DNA of 19,224 nt from an uncultured Clostridium sp. GTDB lineage: Bacteria > Bacillota > Clostridia > Clostridiales > Clostridiaceae. The translations under genes and the position numbers were made by a program. The stretch covers positions 1 to 19,224 of the forward strand of contig CAMNZV010000008.1 of the NCBI GenBank assembly GCA_946575275.1, given 5' to 3'. Shown here in pieces: positions 1-7,729 of this stretch (positions are counted from its first letter, which is position 1; each line of letters starts with the position of its first letter). The notes below the pieces were generated by a model. That model was not told the DNA's origin. It saw nothing but the letters and a program-made list of their open reading frames with translations, and made no database searches.

Positions 1-495
1 AAAATTATTATAATCAAATTCATTCCAGAAAATAAAAGTAAGTTTTATTTTCTGCTTACCATTACCCTCAAAACCAATAAGTACAATATTGTGAGCAGAT
101 TTATATTTATCACTAATTGCTACTAAAGACTCTAATTCATCTGAAACTTTTTCAATCCATTCTTGTTTAACATTTGAATATGGTCCAACGAATAATGTTA
201 TCATACTATTTTTATTTAATGTTTCATAAATCTTTCGTCTTCTAAGATCTTGCCTAAAAATAGTAAAGGTTAATAATAAAAGTGATAATTCATATCCTAA
301 AATCATTTCAAAAATATTACTATCCCACACCTCTGTAGAGAAAAAAGGATATACACAAAAAAATAATCCAAAACAATGTGAAATAATTACAAATCCAATT
401 AATGCTTTAACATTCTTTATTTTAATAATATAGTATAACATTATGTAAACTATTGTAATAATCACAGTATCTAGCATATACATACCATTACTCAT
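1..495 (-). CDS. Partial membrane protein, possibly CdaA-like diadenylate cyclase
   Basis: The frame is open from an ATG at 495 to the window edge (165 codons, C-terminus missing), preceded by a GAGGAT ribosome binding site. Three hydrophobic segments are visible at about residues 8-25, 28-47 and 60-78. They are followed by FRQDLRRRKIYETL and then an amphipathic stretch leading to the hydrophobic strand HNIVLIGFE at about residue 140. Membrane diadenylate cyclases (CdaA) have the same order: three helices, an FQPELRRALE-type segment, then a helix and the strand GALIVIE that opens the DisA_N domain. The resemblance is in layout and spacing only, and the residues after the strand do not look like a typical cyclase domain. 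The catalytic DGA and RHR motifs would lie outside the window. That this is a real membrane protein is fairly sure; the cyclase assignment is a guess. It is divergent from thrS. Confidence 0.6.
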   Translation of the reverse strand, partial: MSNGMYMLDTVIITIVYIMLYYIIKIKNVKALIGFVIISHCFGLFFCVYPFFSTEVWDSNIFEMILGYELSLLLLTFTIFRQDLRRRKIYETLNKNSMITLFVGPYSNVKQEWIEKVSDELESLVAISDKYKSAHNIVLIGFEGNGKQKIKLTFIFWNEFDYNNF

Positions 496-557
496 AGGTT
501 ATCCTCAAATGCTATCCATCTCCCACTTTAGAAGATAGAAATATCACAATCCCTATC

Positions 558-586
558 TTGACAAAATAATTTTAGGTTACTATAAT
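558..586 (+). promoter_or_regulatory. Sigma-A promoter of the thrS leader
   Basis: TTGACA at 558-563 and TATAAT at 581-586 are both exact consensus hexamers, separated by exactly 17 bp. Transcription would start near 593, just before the T-box leader. The intergenic region from 496 to about 590 holds nothing else that I can identify. Confidence 0.9.
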
Positions 587-604
587 TGATTTATAATATA
601 AATA

Positions 605-829
605 AAACGTTGATGAGGACAGTAGATTAAATACTCATTTTCAGAGAGAGAATATATAGCTGTAATTATTCTTAAATGAACTTAATTGAAAACCACCTCT
701 AAGTGACTCTAATAAAGTCCGTCTATATCACGTTACGATATTTTCTTAAGTGACCTATATTAATATAGGTAATTAGAGTGGAACCACGGATTTATACTTC
801 GTCTCTTTATTATGAGGCGAAGTTTTTTT
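605..829 (+). promoter_or_regulatory. Threonine T-box leader (specifier ACC) of thrS
   Basis: The leader RNA senses uncharged tRNA-Thr and permits readthrough into thrS. Stem I has the S-turn AGTA (621-624) above a GAGG (615-618)/CCTC (696-699) base helix. On the 3' side it reads GAA-A-ACC-A (688-695), which puts the Thr codon ACC at 692-694. K-turn GA elements flank the helix, and an AGAGAG element lies at about 643-650. A perfect 18-nt palindrome at 753-770 fits Stem III. The T-box sequence, AGAGTGGAACCACGG, is at 775-789; its TGGA bulge would pair with a tRNA 3' end UCCA. The competing terminator hairpin follows at once. T-box control of aminoacyl-tRNA synthetase genes is well established in Firmicutes. 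The specifier assignment follows from the pattern around the base helix and agrees with the gene. Confidence 0.92.
796..829 (+). terminator. T-box-controlled intrinsic terminator of thrS
   Basis: ACTTCGTCTC (796-805) pairs with GAGGCGAAGT (814-823) through ten base pairs, one of them G-U. The loop has eight nucleotides and a run of seven T follows. It lies directly after the T-box sequence and before the thrS ribosome binding site, as expected for conditional termination. Confidence 0.92.
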
Positions 830-855
830 ATTATATTTTGAAAGGGGAAATAAAA

Positions 856-2787
856 ATGATAAAAATTACATTAAAAGATGGCTCAATAAAAGAATATGAT
901 TCTGAAATCTCTGTTTTAGATATTGCAAAATCAATTAGTGAAGGTTTAGCAAGAAACGCATGTTGTGGTATTGTTAATACAAAGGTAGTAGACTTACGTT
1001 ATGTTGTTACCGCGGATGCAAGTCTTAGTATTTGTACACAAGATAGCCAAGAAGGTTTAAATACAATAAGACACAGTATTTCTCATGTACTTGCCTTTGC
1101 CGTTAAAAGATTATTTCCAGAAACTAAGCTTGCAATAGGCCCTTCTATAGAAACTGGTTTCTATTATGATTTTGATAGAGATATTCCATTTTCTGCTGAA
1201 GATATTACTAAAATTGAAGATGAAATGAAAAAAATCATTAAAGAAAATCCTTCAATTGAAAGATTTGAATTACCTAAGGATGAAGCAATTAAATTAATGG
1301 AAAATGAACCTTACAAAGTAGAGCTTATTAATGATTTACCAGAAGGTGAAATTATATCCTTCTATAAGATGGGTGATTTTACTGATCTTTGTGCAGGTCC
1401 TCATTTATTATCTATTAAAAATGTGAAGGCCATAAAGCTATTAAGAAGTGCTGGAGCATATTGGAGAGGTAATGAAAAAAACAAGATGCTAAGCAGAATC
1501 TATGGTACTGCATTTTTAAAGAAGGCTGACCTTGATGCCTATCTTGAAGCTGTAGAAGAGGCTAAAAAAAGAGACCACAACAAACTAGGTAGGGAGCTTG
1601 GTATCTTTACAACTGATGAAAATGTTGGTCAAGGCTTACCATTATTTATGCCAAAGGGAGCAAAGCTATTCCAAATACTTTCTAGATGGGTTGAAGATAC
1701 TGAAGAAAGCAGAGGCTATGTATTAACTAGAACTCCTTATATGGCAAAAAGTGATTTATATAAGATTTCAGGACATTGGGATCACTACAAAGATGGTATG
1801 TTTGTTTTAGGAGATGAAGAAAAGGATGATGAAGTTTTTGCTTTAAGACCAATGACATGTCCTTTCCAATATACAATATACAATGCTGAACAACATAGCT
1901 ATAAAGAGCTTCCAATAAGATATTCAGAAACTTCAACATTATTTAGAAAAGAAGCTTCTGGAGAAATGCATGGATTAATAAGAGTTAGACAATTCACTTT
2001 AGCTGATGGTCATTTAATTGTTAGACCTGATCAACTAGAAGATGAATTTAGAGGTGTTGTTGATTTAATACAATACTTTATGAAAACTTTAGGTATAGAC
2101 AAAGATATTTCCTATAGATTTTCAAAATGGGATCCAAACAATAAAGAAAAATATATTGATGATGCAGATGCTTGGGAAAAAACCCAAACAATTATGAAAA
2201 ATATTTTAGAGCATATGAAGCTTGATTATGTTGAAGCTGATGATGAAGCAGCCTTCTATGGTCCAAAACTTGATATTCAATTTAAAAATGTTCATGGAAA
2301 AGAAGATACATTATTTACAGTTCAAATTGATTTTGCCTTAGCAGAAAGATTTAATATGACTTACATTGATCAAAATGGTGATAAACAATATCCATATATT
2401 ATTCACAGATCATCAATTGGATGTTATGAAAGAACAATTGCAATGCTTATTGAAAAATATGCTGGTGCCTTCCCTACCTGGATGTCCCCAGTACAAGTAA
2501 AAGTACTTCCTATTTCTGATAAATACACTGAATATGCAAACAAGGTTATTTCAAGCTTAACAGAAAAAGGAATCAGAACTGAAGGAGACTTTAGAGCAGA
2601 AAAAATTGGCTACAAAATTAGAGAAGCACGCCTTGAAAGATCTCCTTATATCCTTGTAGTTGGAGAACAAGAAGCAAAGGATAACACAGTTGCTGTAAGA
2701 AGCAGAAAAAATGGTGATGAAGGTAGCCTTGATTTATTAGAATTTGAAAATAGAATTCTTAAAGAAATTATTACAAAAGAACTATAA
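856..2787 (+). CDS. thrS: Threonyl-tRNA synthetase
   Basis: Class II synthetase that attaches threonine to tRNA-Thr in the cytoplasm. The ATG at 856 follows AAAGGGG with proper spacing and gives 643 residues, the usual family length; the longer reading frame from 778 overlaps the terminator and is not the start. Order: TGS domain (about 1-60); the editing domain with HxxxH at 73-77 and Cys179/His183 in the CAGPH segment; then the class II core, with a motif 2 region FRKEASGEMHGLIRVRQF and the IDFALAERF segment and motif 3 region IHRSSIGCYERTIAMLIE; then a C-terminal anticodon-binding domain starting near WMSPVQVKVLP. All parts are intact. It is monocistronic, controlled by the T-box leader and closed by the hairpin at 2797-2840. 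Confidence 0.98.
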   Translation: MIKITLKDGSIKEYDSEISVLDIAKSISEGLARNACCGIVNTKVVDLRYVVTADASLSICTQDSQEGLNTIRHSISHVLAFAVKRLFPETKLAIGPSIETGFYYDFDRDIPFSAEDITKIEDEMKKIIKENPSIERFELPKDEAIKLMENEPYKVELINDLPEGEIISFYKMGDFTDLCAGPHLLSIKNVKAIKLLRSAGAYWRGNEKNKMLSRIYGTAFLKKADLDAYLEAVEEAKKRDHNKLGRELGIFTTDENVGQGLPLFMPKGAKLFQILSRWVEDTEESRGYVLTRTPYMAKSDLYKISGHWDHYKDGMFVLGDEEKDDEVFALRPMTCPFQYTIYNAEQHSYKELPIRYSETSTLFRKEASGEMHGLIRVRQFTLADGHLIVRPDQLEDEFRGVVDLIQYFMKTLGIDKDISYRFSKWDPNNKEKYIDDADAWEKTQTIMKNILEHMKLDYVEADDEAAFYGPKLDIQFKNVHGKEDTLFTVQIDFALAERFNMTYIDQNGDKQYPYIIHRSSIGCYERTIAMLIEKYAGAFPTWMSPVQVKVLPISDKYTEYANKVISSLTEKGIRTEGDFRAEKIGYKIREARLERSPYILVVGEQEAKDNTVAVRSRKNGDEGSLDLLEFENRILKEIITKEL

Positions 2788-2796
2788 TAATTAGCA

Positions 2797-2840
2797 AAAG
2801 ACTCTTTTTAAGAGATATATACTTCTTAAAAAGAGTCTTT
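2797..2840. terminator. Bidirectional intrinsic terminator between thrS and the amylase gene
   Basis: A perfect 17-bp inverted repeat (2797-2813 against 2824-2840) has a 10-nt loop. It ends in TTTATTT on the plus strand and CTTTTGC on the minus strand, so one hairpin can serve the convergent thrS and amylase genes. Confidence 0.85.
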
Positions 2841-2842
2841 AT

Positions 2843-4126
2843 TTAATTAAACAAAATTATTGGCTTTCCTTCTAAATTAATTCTTCCATTTTTAACATTA
2901 ATTTTTGTTCCATCTATTTCATTTAAATATTCTCCATCATTTATATTTACTTTTATTTCACCACTTTTGCTTTTTAGTGAAAATATTCCTAAAGCTTTCT
3001 TATTCTCCAATTCATAATATACTGTTATGGTTTGTAATTCTTCATTTGCCAAAAGAGTATATGTCCCATTCCTAAATATGGAATTTTTCTTTATCGTATA
3101 TAATTTTTTCATTAACCCTGATATATCTTTTCCAGTATTCCAATTTACCTTGTCTATATCAAAAAGACTTGGACATTTGTCATCTTCAACCTCTTGTCCT
3201 GCATATATTAATGTTGTACCCTTTTGAAAATATGCAAATGCTGTCCAGTTAATTAAATCCATTTCCTCTGGAATAATATGCTTTGCCCTTGGATTATCAT
3301 GATTTTCTAAAAATCTTAACTTAACATAGTTTTCTGGATAAATATTATCTTGGAAATTTAAAAAATCAACATATTCCTCTAATGTTTTTTCACCCTTAAT
3401 ATAACCACTAAATATAGGTTGAACATCATAGTCATAGCATATATCAAATGCTCTAAAAACTTCACCATCAGAGTGTACATTAACACCCTGTGACCTAAGC
3501 TCCTTAACAAAGGTATAATGAACAGTTTCTGCAAGCCAAATACAGTCCTCTTTTACCTTTTTAACTTCTTCCCTTGCCTTTTCAAAAAACTCAACTGGAA
3601 TCATTGATGCTACGTCACATCTGAAACCATCTACAATTTCTGCCCACATTTTTAAGGTTTCTATTTGATAATCCCATAAATCCTTATTGTTATAATCTAA
3701 GTCTACAACATCAGACCAATCTCCAACTCTATTTCCAAAGTTTCCATCAGGCTTTTTATAAAAATATTCTGGCTTATTTTCTAAAAGCCATGAATCTGGT
3801 GATGTATGGTTGTAAACTACATCAATTATACATTTCATTCCTAATGTATGAATTTTATTTACACATTCCTTAAAATCCTCTAGTGTTCCATATTCAGGAT
3901 TAATTTCTCTATAATTTTTAATTGCATAGGGACATCCTAAATTTCCTTTTTTATTTTTAACTCCAATTGGATGAATTGGCATAAACCATACTATATCTGT
4001 GCCTAGATCCTTTATTCTTTCTAAATCCTCTGTTACTGCCTTAAAATTCCCTTCCTTACTGTGATTTCTTACATAAATAGAATACATTACTTCATTTCTT
4101 AAATTAATTGATGAATCCTTTGCCAT
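2843..4126 (-). CDS. Alpha-amylase family (GH13) intracellular glycosidase
   Basis: A (beta/alpha)8-barrel enzyme acting on alpha-glucosidic bonds in glycogen- or maltodextrin-type substrates. All four GH13 signature regions are present: DVVYNH at 102-107, GFRCDVAS with nucleophile Asp171, the acid/base Glu200 in WLAETVH, and ENHD ending at Asp277, the third catalytic Asp. There is no signal peptide, so it should be cytoplasmic. At 427 residues it is a compact member: barrel from about residue 11 and a short beta-rich C-terminal domain from about 345. ATG at 4126 follows AAGGTGG. The substrate cannot be told from sequence alone; maltodextrin or glycogen turnover is an inference. It sits 68 bp downstream of the folate cyclo-ligase gene and may be co-transcribed with it. 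Confidence 0.93.
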   Translation of the reverse strand: MAKDSSINLRNEVMYSIYVRNHSKEGNFKAVTEDLERIKDLGTDIVWFMPIHPIGVKNKKGNLGCPYAIKNYREINPEYGTLEDFKECVNKIHTLGMKCIIDVVYNHTSPDSWLLENKPEYFYKKPDGNFGNRVGDWSDVVDLDYNNKDLWDYQIETLKMWAEIVDGFRCDVASMIPVEFFEKAREEVKKVKEDCIWLAETVHYTFVKELRSQGVNVHSDGEVFRAFDICYDYDVQPIFSGYIKGEKTLEEYVDFLNFQDNIYPENYVKLRFLENHDNPRAKHIIPEEMDLINWTAFAYFQKGTTLIYAGQEVEDDKCPSLFDIDKVNWNTGKDISGLMKKLYTIKKNSIFRNGTYTLLANEELQTITVYYELENKKALGIFSLKSKSGEIKVNINDGEYLNEIDGTKINVKNGRINLEGKPIILFN

Positions 4127-4194
4127 TTTATATGCACCACCTTATAATAATTTCATAATTCTATTATATATGTAAACCTATACCTATTCTTTAA

Positions 4195-4761
4195 CTATAC
4201 TTTCCTGTTATAACACAATACTGTTCTCTTTTCAGTAATTATCAAATCTGTTGGTATATCATGTTCCTCTGTTTCAATTTTATTAAGTAATTGAAAGTCA
4301 TAGCAAAGGGCAATTTTATAAGCCTTTGTTCTAGATAAAAATCTATCATAAAAGCCTCCACCATATCCTAATCTATTTCCATTTAAATCAAAGGCAACCC
4401 CTGGTATTATAATTAAATCTATCTCATCTTCATTAAATGGTTTTTCATTTAATGAAGGTTCTAAAATACCATATTTACTTTCCTTTAAATTATCTAAGCT
4501 TGTTATTTTAATAGCCTCCATTTTTCTTGATTTAATTTCAGTTCTTGGTACCAATACAGTTTTTCCTTCTTTGAAAAATTCTTTTATATATTCTTTTGTG
4601 TTAATTTCACTACCAAAGCCTATATAAATAAAAATATTCTTTGCATTAATATATTCCTTTGTATTAATAAGCTCTAATAATATACGGCTATCTAAAACAT
4701 CCCTATTTTTTAACATATCTCTTTTGCTTATAATATTTACTCTTAATTCTTTTTTATTCAT
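4195..4761 (-). CDS. 5-formyltetrahydrofolate cyclo-ligase
   Basis: ATP-dependent conversion of 5-formyl-THF to 5,10-methenyl-THF, recycling an inhibitory folate into the one-carbon pool. The family hallmark, IIPGVAFDLNGNRLGYGGGF followed by YDRFL, is complete in the C-terminal half. The N-terminal KKELR...KRDML helix carries the expected basic residues. The frame opens with a GTG at 4770, but that GTG lies inside the ribosome binding site AGAAGGTGG. The ATG at 4761 (MNKKELRV) is therefore the start, giving 188 residues, normal for the family. The protein should be cytoplasmic. It is upstream of the amylase gene on the same strand with no clear terminator between them; the two functions are not obviously related. 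Confidence 0.95.
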   Translation of the reverse strand: MNKKELRVNIISKRDMLKNRDVLDSRILLELINTKEYINAKNIFIYIGFGSEINTKEYIKEFFKEGKTVLVPRTEIKSRKMEAIKITSLDNLKESKYGILEPSLNEKPFNEDEIDLIIIPGVAFDLNGNRLGYGGGFYDRFLSRTKAYKIALCYDFQLLNKIETEEHDIPTDLIITEKRTVLCYNRKV

Positions 4762-4784
4762 CTTTGCCACCTTCTTCTCATTTA

Positions 4785-4814
4785 ATTATAATATAACATA
4801 CTAATTAAGGTGAA
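4785..4814 (-). promoter_or_regulatory. Possible promoter for the folate cyclo-ligase gene
   Basis: On the minus strand, TTCACC (4814-4809) and TATAAT (4790-4785) are spaced by 18 bp, a 4/6 match at -35 and a full match at -10. The resulting leader would be short (under 20 nt before the start codon), and the region is very AT-rich, so chance matches are likely. Confidence 0.35.
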
Positions 4815-4876
4815 CTTAATATAATTAATTAAATTATGTGTTTTTATTAATTATATTAACTTTTTTATTCTTTCTA

Positions 4877-4905
4877 TTGTAATTTAATGAAAACTAGAAT
4901 ATAAT
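4877..4905 (+). promoter_or_regulatory. Sigma-A promoter of the asnB leader
   Basis: TTGTAA (4877-4882) and TATAAT (4900-4905) are 17 bp apart. Transcription would begin near 4912, about 25 nt before the first T-box structure. Confidence 0.75.
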
Positions 4906-4931
4906 TTAGTTCATCAAATATATAAATTTTA

Positions 4932-5196
4932 AAGGCTATGACAAGGAGAGTAATCTTAAACAGACGCTTTAGCGAACTAGGGTATGGTGCAAGCCTAGTA
5001 GCAGAGTTTTAGACGAAGAACACCTTTGAGCTGTCTACCAAACGTAATATTTTATTATTAGTAGGCTAGAACGTATCCAATTGCGTAACTATTGGCGGGT
5101 ATCGAATACTATAATGTATTTTCCGTACCATGTAACTAAATCCTAAGGATTATTATTTTAGTTATAGGTAACCCGCTTTATGCGGGTTTTTATTTT
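4932..5196 (+). promoter_or_regulatory. Asparagine T-box leader (specifier AAC) with atypical antiterminator
   Basis: A tRNA-Asn-sensing leader before asnB. Stem I is clear: AGTA S-turn (4949-4952), base helix AAGG (4943-4946)/CCTT (5023-5026), and the 3' side GAA-G-AAC-A (5015-5022), which gives the Asn codon AAC at 5019-5021. The arrangement is the same as in the thrS leader. The distal hairpin ACTAGG/CCTAGT with loop GTATGGTGCAAG (about 4976-4999) is the usual Stem I tip. GTAGGCTAGAACG at 5061-5073 fits the Stem II start. The usual TGGNACC T-box sequence is missing. A candidate is TTGGC at 5092-5096, whose UGGC would pair with GCCA, the 3' end expected for tRNA-Asn. The adjacent GCGGGT (5095-5100) can pair with ACCCGC (5171-5176), the 5' arm of the terminator. 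The family call is firm; the antiterminator model is inference. Confidence 0.8.
5170..5196 (+). terminator. Leader terminator before asnB
   Basis: AACCCGC (5170-5176) and GCGGGTT (5182-5188) form a 7-bp stem with a TTTAT loop, followed by TTTATTTT. It lies about 25 bp before the asnB start codon and can be disrupted by pairing of its 5' arm with GCGGGT at 5095-5100. Confidence 0.85.
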
Positions 5197-5221
5197 GCTT
5201 AAATTTAAGGGGGTCATATTA

Positions 5222-6808
5222 ATGTGTGGTTTTGTCGTATTAAACTCAGACAAATATGCTGTTTCAGAATTTGAAGGAGTATTAAAAAAGTTATTTCATC
5301 GTGGTCCAGACAACAATAGTGCAACAGTTTCATATGGAATTTCATGGGGATTTAACCGTTTATCAATAATGGATTTATCTGCAAAAGGAAATCAACCTTT
5401 TGAATCTCACAATTGCAAGCTTGTTTGTAACGGTGAGATCTATAATTATCCAGCTCTTAAGAAAATGCTTGAGAATGAATATACATTTAAGTCAAAAAGT
5501 GATTGTGAAGTATTAATTCCACTATATGATAAATTTGGTATTGAAACTTTATGTAAATTCTTAGATGCTGAATTTGCTATGGTTTTATATGATATTAAAA
5601 ATAATTCAATAATGGCAGCTAGAGATCCACTTGGTATACGCCCAATGTTCTATGGTTACACAAAAAAGGATCATGAAATATCCTTTTCAAGTGAGGCAAA
5701 AGGTCTTATAGACTATTGTGACAATATTATGCCTTTCCCTCCTGGACATTATTATAAAGATGGTGAATTCATTTGTTATAACGATATATCACAACCTAAA
5801 AGAATAATTGATGATTCACTTGAAAACATAACAACTAATATTCGTGTTAAATTAGAAGCTGCTATTGAAAAAAGATTCCAATCAGATGCTCCTATTGGTT
5901 ATCTATTAAGTGGTGGTCTTGACTCATCCCTAGTTTGTGCTGTAGCTCAAAAAATGCACATGAAGCCAATTAGAACCTTTGCTGTAGGTATGGAAACAGA
6001 CCCTATAGATATAAAATATGCAAGACAAGTTGCAGAATTTTTAGGAACTGATCATACTGAAGTTATTATGACAAAGGAAGATGTTTTAGGGTCACTTAAA
6101 GAAGTTATACACCATTTAGAAACCTTTGACATTACAACTGTCCGTGCTAGTATAGGTATGTACCTATTATGTAAATACATACATGAAAATACAGACCTAA
6201 AGGTTATACTAACTGGTGAAGTTAGTGATGAATTATTTGGCTACAAGTATACAGATTTTGCTCCAAATCCATGTGAGTTTCAAAAGGAATCTGAAAAAAG
6301 AATTAGGGAACTATATATGTATGATGTACTTAGAGCTGACAGATGCATATCTGCACATGCTTTAGAAGGACGTGTACCCTTTGCAGATATTGATTTCGTA
6401 GACTATGTAATGAGCATTAATCCTGCTAAAAAAATGAATGTTTACAACAAAGGAAAATACCTACTTAGAAAGGCCTTTGAAGGATTAGATTATTTACCGG
6501 ATTCTATATTATATCGTGAAAAGGCAGCCTTTAGTGATGCAGTTGGTCACTCAATGGTTGATTACTTAAAGGAATATGCAGATGAAAAATACTCTGATAA
6601 AGATGTAGAAAATGCAAAAGATAAATATCCTTATAGTACTCCATTTACAAAAGAATCTCTTTTATATAGAGATATCTTTGAGGAATTTTATCCAGGTCAA
6701 GCTGCTTGGATAAAGGATTTTTGGATGCCAAATAACACTTGGGAAGGTTGCAATGTTAATGATCCAAGTGCTAGAGTTCTTTCAAACTATGGTGATAGTG
6801 GTAAATAA
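5222..6808 (+). CDS. asnB: Asparagine synthetase B (glutamine-hydrolysing)
   Basis: Makes asparagine from aspartate, ATP and glutamine-derived ammonia in the cytoplasm. The start at 5222 follows AAGGGGG. It places the catalytic Cys at position 2 after Met removal (MCGF), so the longer frame from 5180 is wrong. The class II glutaminase domain has RGPD (27-30), NRLSI (45-49) and NGEIYNY (70-76). The synthetase domain has the pyrophosphate loop SGGLDSS (230-236), EVSDELFGY, and the EGRVPFADIDFV and REKAAFSDAVG segments typical of the E. coli AsnB type. It has 528 residues, slightly shorter than E. coli AsnB, and looks intact. It is monocistronic. An asparagine-specific T-box in front agrees with asparagine rather than another amidotransferase product. 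Confidence 0.96.
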   Translation: MCGFVVLNSDKYAVSEFEGVLKKLFHRGPDNNSATVSYGISWGFNRLSIMDLSAKGNQPFESHNCKLVCNGEIYNYPALKKMLENEYTFKSKSDCEVLIPLYDKFGIETLCKFLDAEFAMVLYDIKNNSIMAARDPLGIRPMFYGYTKKDHEISFSSEAKGLIDYCDNIMPFPPGHYYKDGEFICYNDISQPKRIIDDSLENITTNIRVKLEAAIEKRFQSDAPIGYLLSGGLDSSLVCAVAQKMHMKPIRTFAVGMETDPIDIKYARQVAEFLGTDHTEVIMTKEDVLGSLKEVIHHLETFDITTVRASIGMYLLCKYIHENTDLKVILTGEVSDELFGYKYTDFAPNPCEFQKESEKRIRELYMYDVLRADRCISAHALEGRVPFADIDFVDYVMSINPAKKMNVYNKGKYLLRKAFEGLDYLPDSILYREKAAFSDAVGHSMVDYLKEYADEKYSDKDVENAKDKYPYSTPFTKESLLYRDIFEEFYPGQAAWIKDFWMPNNTWEGCNVNDPSARVLSNYGDSGK

Positions 6809-6822
6809 TTTATACTATTATG

Positions 6823-6873
6823 AAAGGGGCTATCGCTAACGGATTTTAATCCGCTAATTCGACGGCCCCTTTT
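6823..6873. terminator. Compound hairpin terminator between asnB and ydjH
   Basis: AAAGGGGC (6823-6830) pairs with GCCCCTTT (6865-6872) and is followed by more T. Inside lie two further pairings: TCG/CGA, then TAACGGAT/ATCCGCTA around a TTTA loop with one mismatch. The run of T on both strands suits a bidirectional terminator for the convergent genes. Confidence 0.8.
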
Positions 6874-6886
6874 TAATTTGAAAGCC

Positions 6887-7717
6887 TTAAAAGCTTCCAC
6901 TACTTCCTCCATGTGAACGTCCTGATGAACTTGTATGTGTACTGCTTCCACCACTACTGCTACTTTCCTTAGGCTTTAAGGTTTTACTAACATTTCTGTA
7001 TAAAAACCTATCACTTTGCCCATGAAGTTTCATACTTCCTGAAATAACATAATTTTTTGCTGAACTTTCCATTTTAACACTAGTTAATTTTCTTTTCATC
7101 ATTGACATAATTATTAATGCTATAATTGCCCCAATTCCAAGACTTTTAAAAATCCAAGATGGACTTAAAGACCCCTTTGGCATATTTCCAATATCATATG
7201 GCTTATCTGATCTTGCATCACCAATAAACATATCACAAAAATCTGCAAAAGTTTCAAATGCTTTGAAATATTTCCCCTCACTTAGAATTGGTTTAACTCC
7301 GCTCATTATATATTCTTGACCTGCATCACTAAAGGCATAAATTCCATATCCATAAGTAGAAATTGCCCAATCTCTATTCTCCATACTTATTAAAAATAAT
7401 ATACCATCATCACCGGCTCCCATTCCATAGCCATTATAATCATAGAAATCATCTGCATATTCTGTTGCTGTTTTTCCTTGCAATGATTTTACAGTTACAA
7501 TTGCCACATCACAATTTTGCCTTTCACTAATTTCGTCAACCTTATCCATTAAAGAAGATTTTTCATCTTCTGTAAGTAGATTTGCATTATCTACAACTCT
7601 TGGTAATTGCCTAACTACAGGTATTTCTGCTGCACTAATATTAAATGAAAAGGATGATATAAAAATTGCCAAATATATTATTACAGAAAACTTTCCTGCT
7701 AAATTATTTCTTTTCAT
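6887..7717 (-). CDS. ydjH: TPM-domain membrane protein (YdjH-like)
   Basis: Extracytoplasmic TPM-domain protein anchored by one C-terminal helix. Signal peptide at residues 1-30 (cut probably near NISAA|E). The TPM domain spans about 38-165, with RVVDNANLLTEDEK at its start and the TYGYGIYAFSDA region in the middle. A transmembrane helix lies at about 189-207, with a Ser/Gly-rich cytoplasmic tail ending GGSSGSF. The frame opens with a GTG at 7726 inside the AGGGGGTGG ribosome binding site, so ATG at 7717 is preferred (276 residues). It is the last gene of a ydjI-ydjG-ydjH operon, 12 bp after ydjG. In B. subtilis, YdjG, YdjH and YdjI act together to bring PspA to the membrane; the same role is inferred here. 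TPM proteins have been called phosphatases, but no catalytic claim can be made. Confidence 0.88.
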   Translation of the reverse strand: MKRNNLAGKFSVIIYLAIFISSFSFNISAAEIPVVRQLPRVVDNANLLTEDEKSSLMDKVDEISERQNCDVAIVTVKSLQGKTATEYADDFYDYNGYGMGAGDDGILFLISMENRDWAISTYGYGIYAFSDAGQEYIMSGVKPILSEGKYFKAFETFADFCDMFIGDARSDKPYDIGNMPKGSLSPSWIFKSLGIGAIIALIIMSMMKRKLTSVKMESSAKNYVISGSMKLHGQSDRFLYRNVSKTLKPKESSSSGGSSTHTSSSGRSHGGSSGSF

Positions 7718-7729
7718 AATTTCCACCCC

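Noticed and set aside
1..80. Walker A-like GFEGNGKQ in the partial left-edge protein
   Set aside because: It lacks the Ser/Thr after GK and no Walker B or other ATPase feature is visible.
706..708. ACT as an alternative threonine specifier in the thrS leader
   Set aside because: ACC at 692-694 has the expected GAA-N-codon-A context directly before the base helix strand CCTC, matching the layout in the asnB leader.
4940..5030. Possible tetrahydrofolate riboswitch, because GGAGAGTA occurs close to a folate gene
   Set aside because: The folate gene is on the other strand and divergent. The rest of the element has T-box Stem I features with an Asn specifier, and the downstream gene is asnB.
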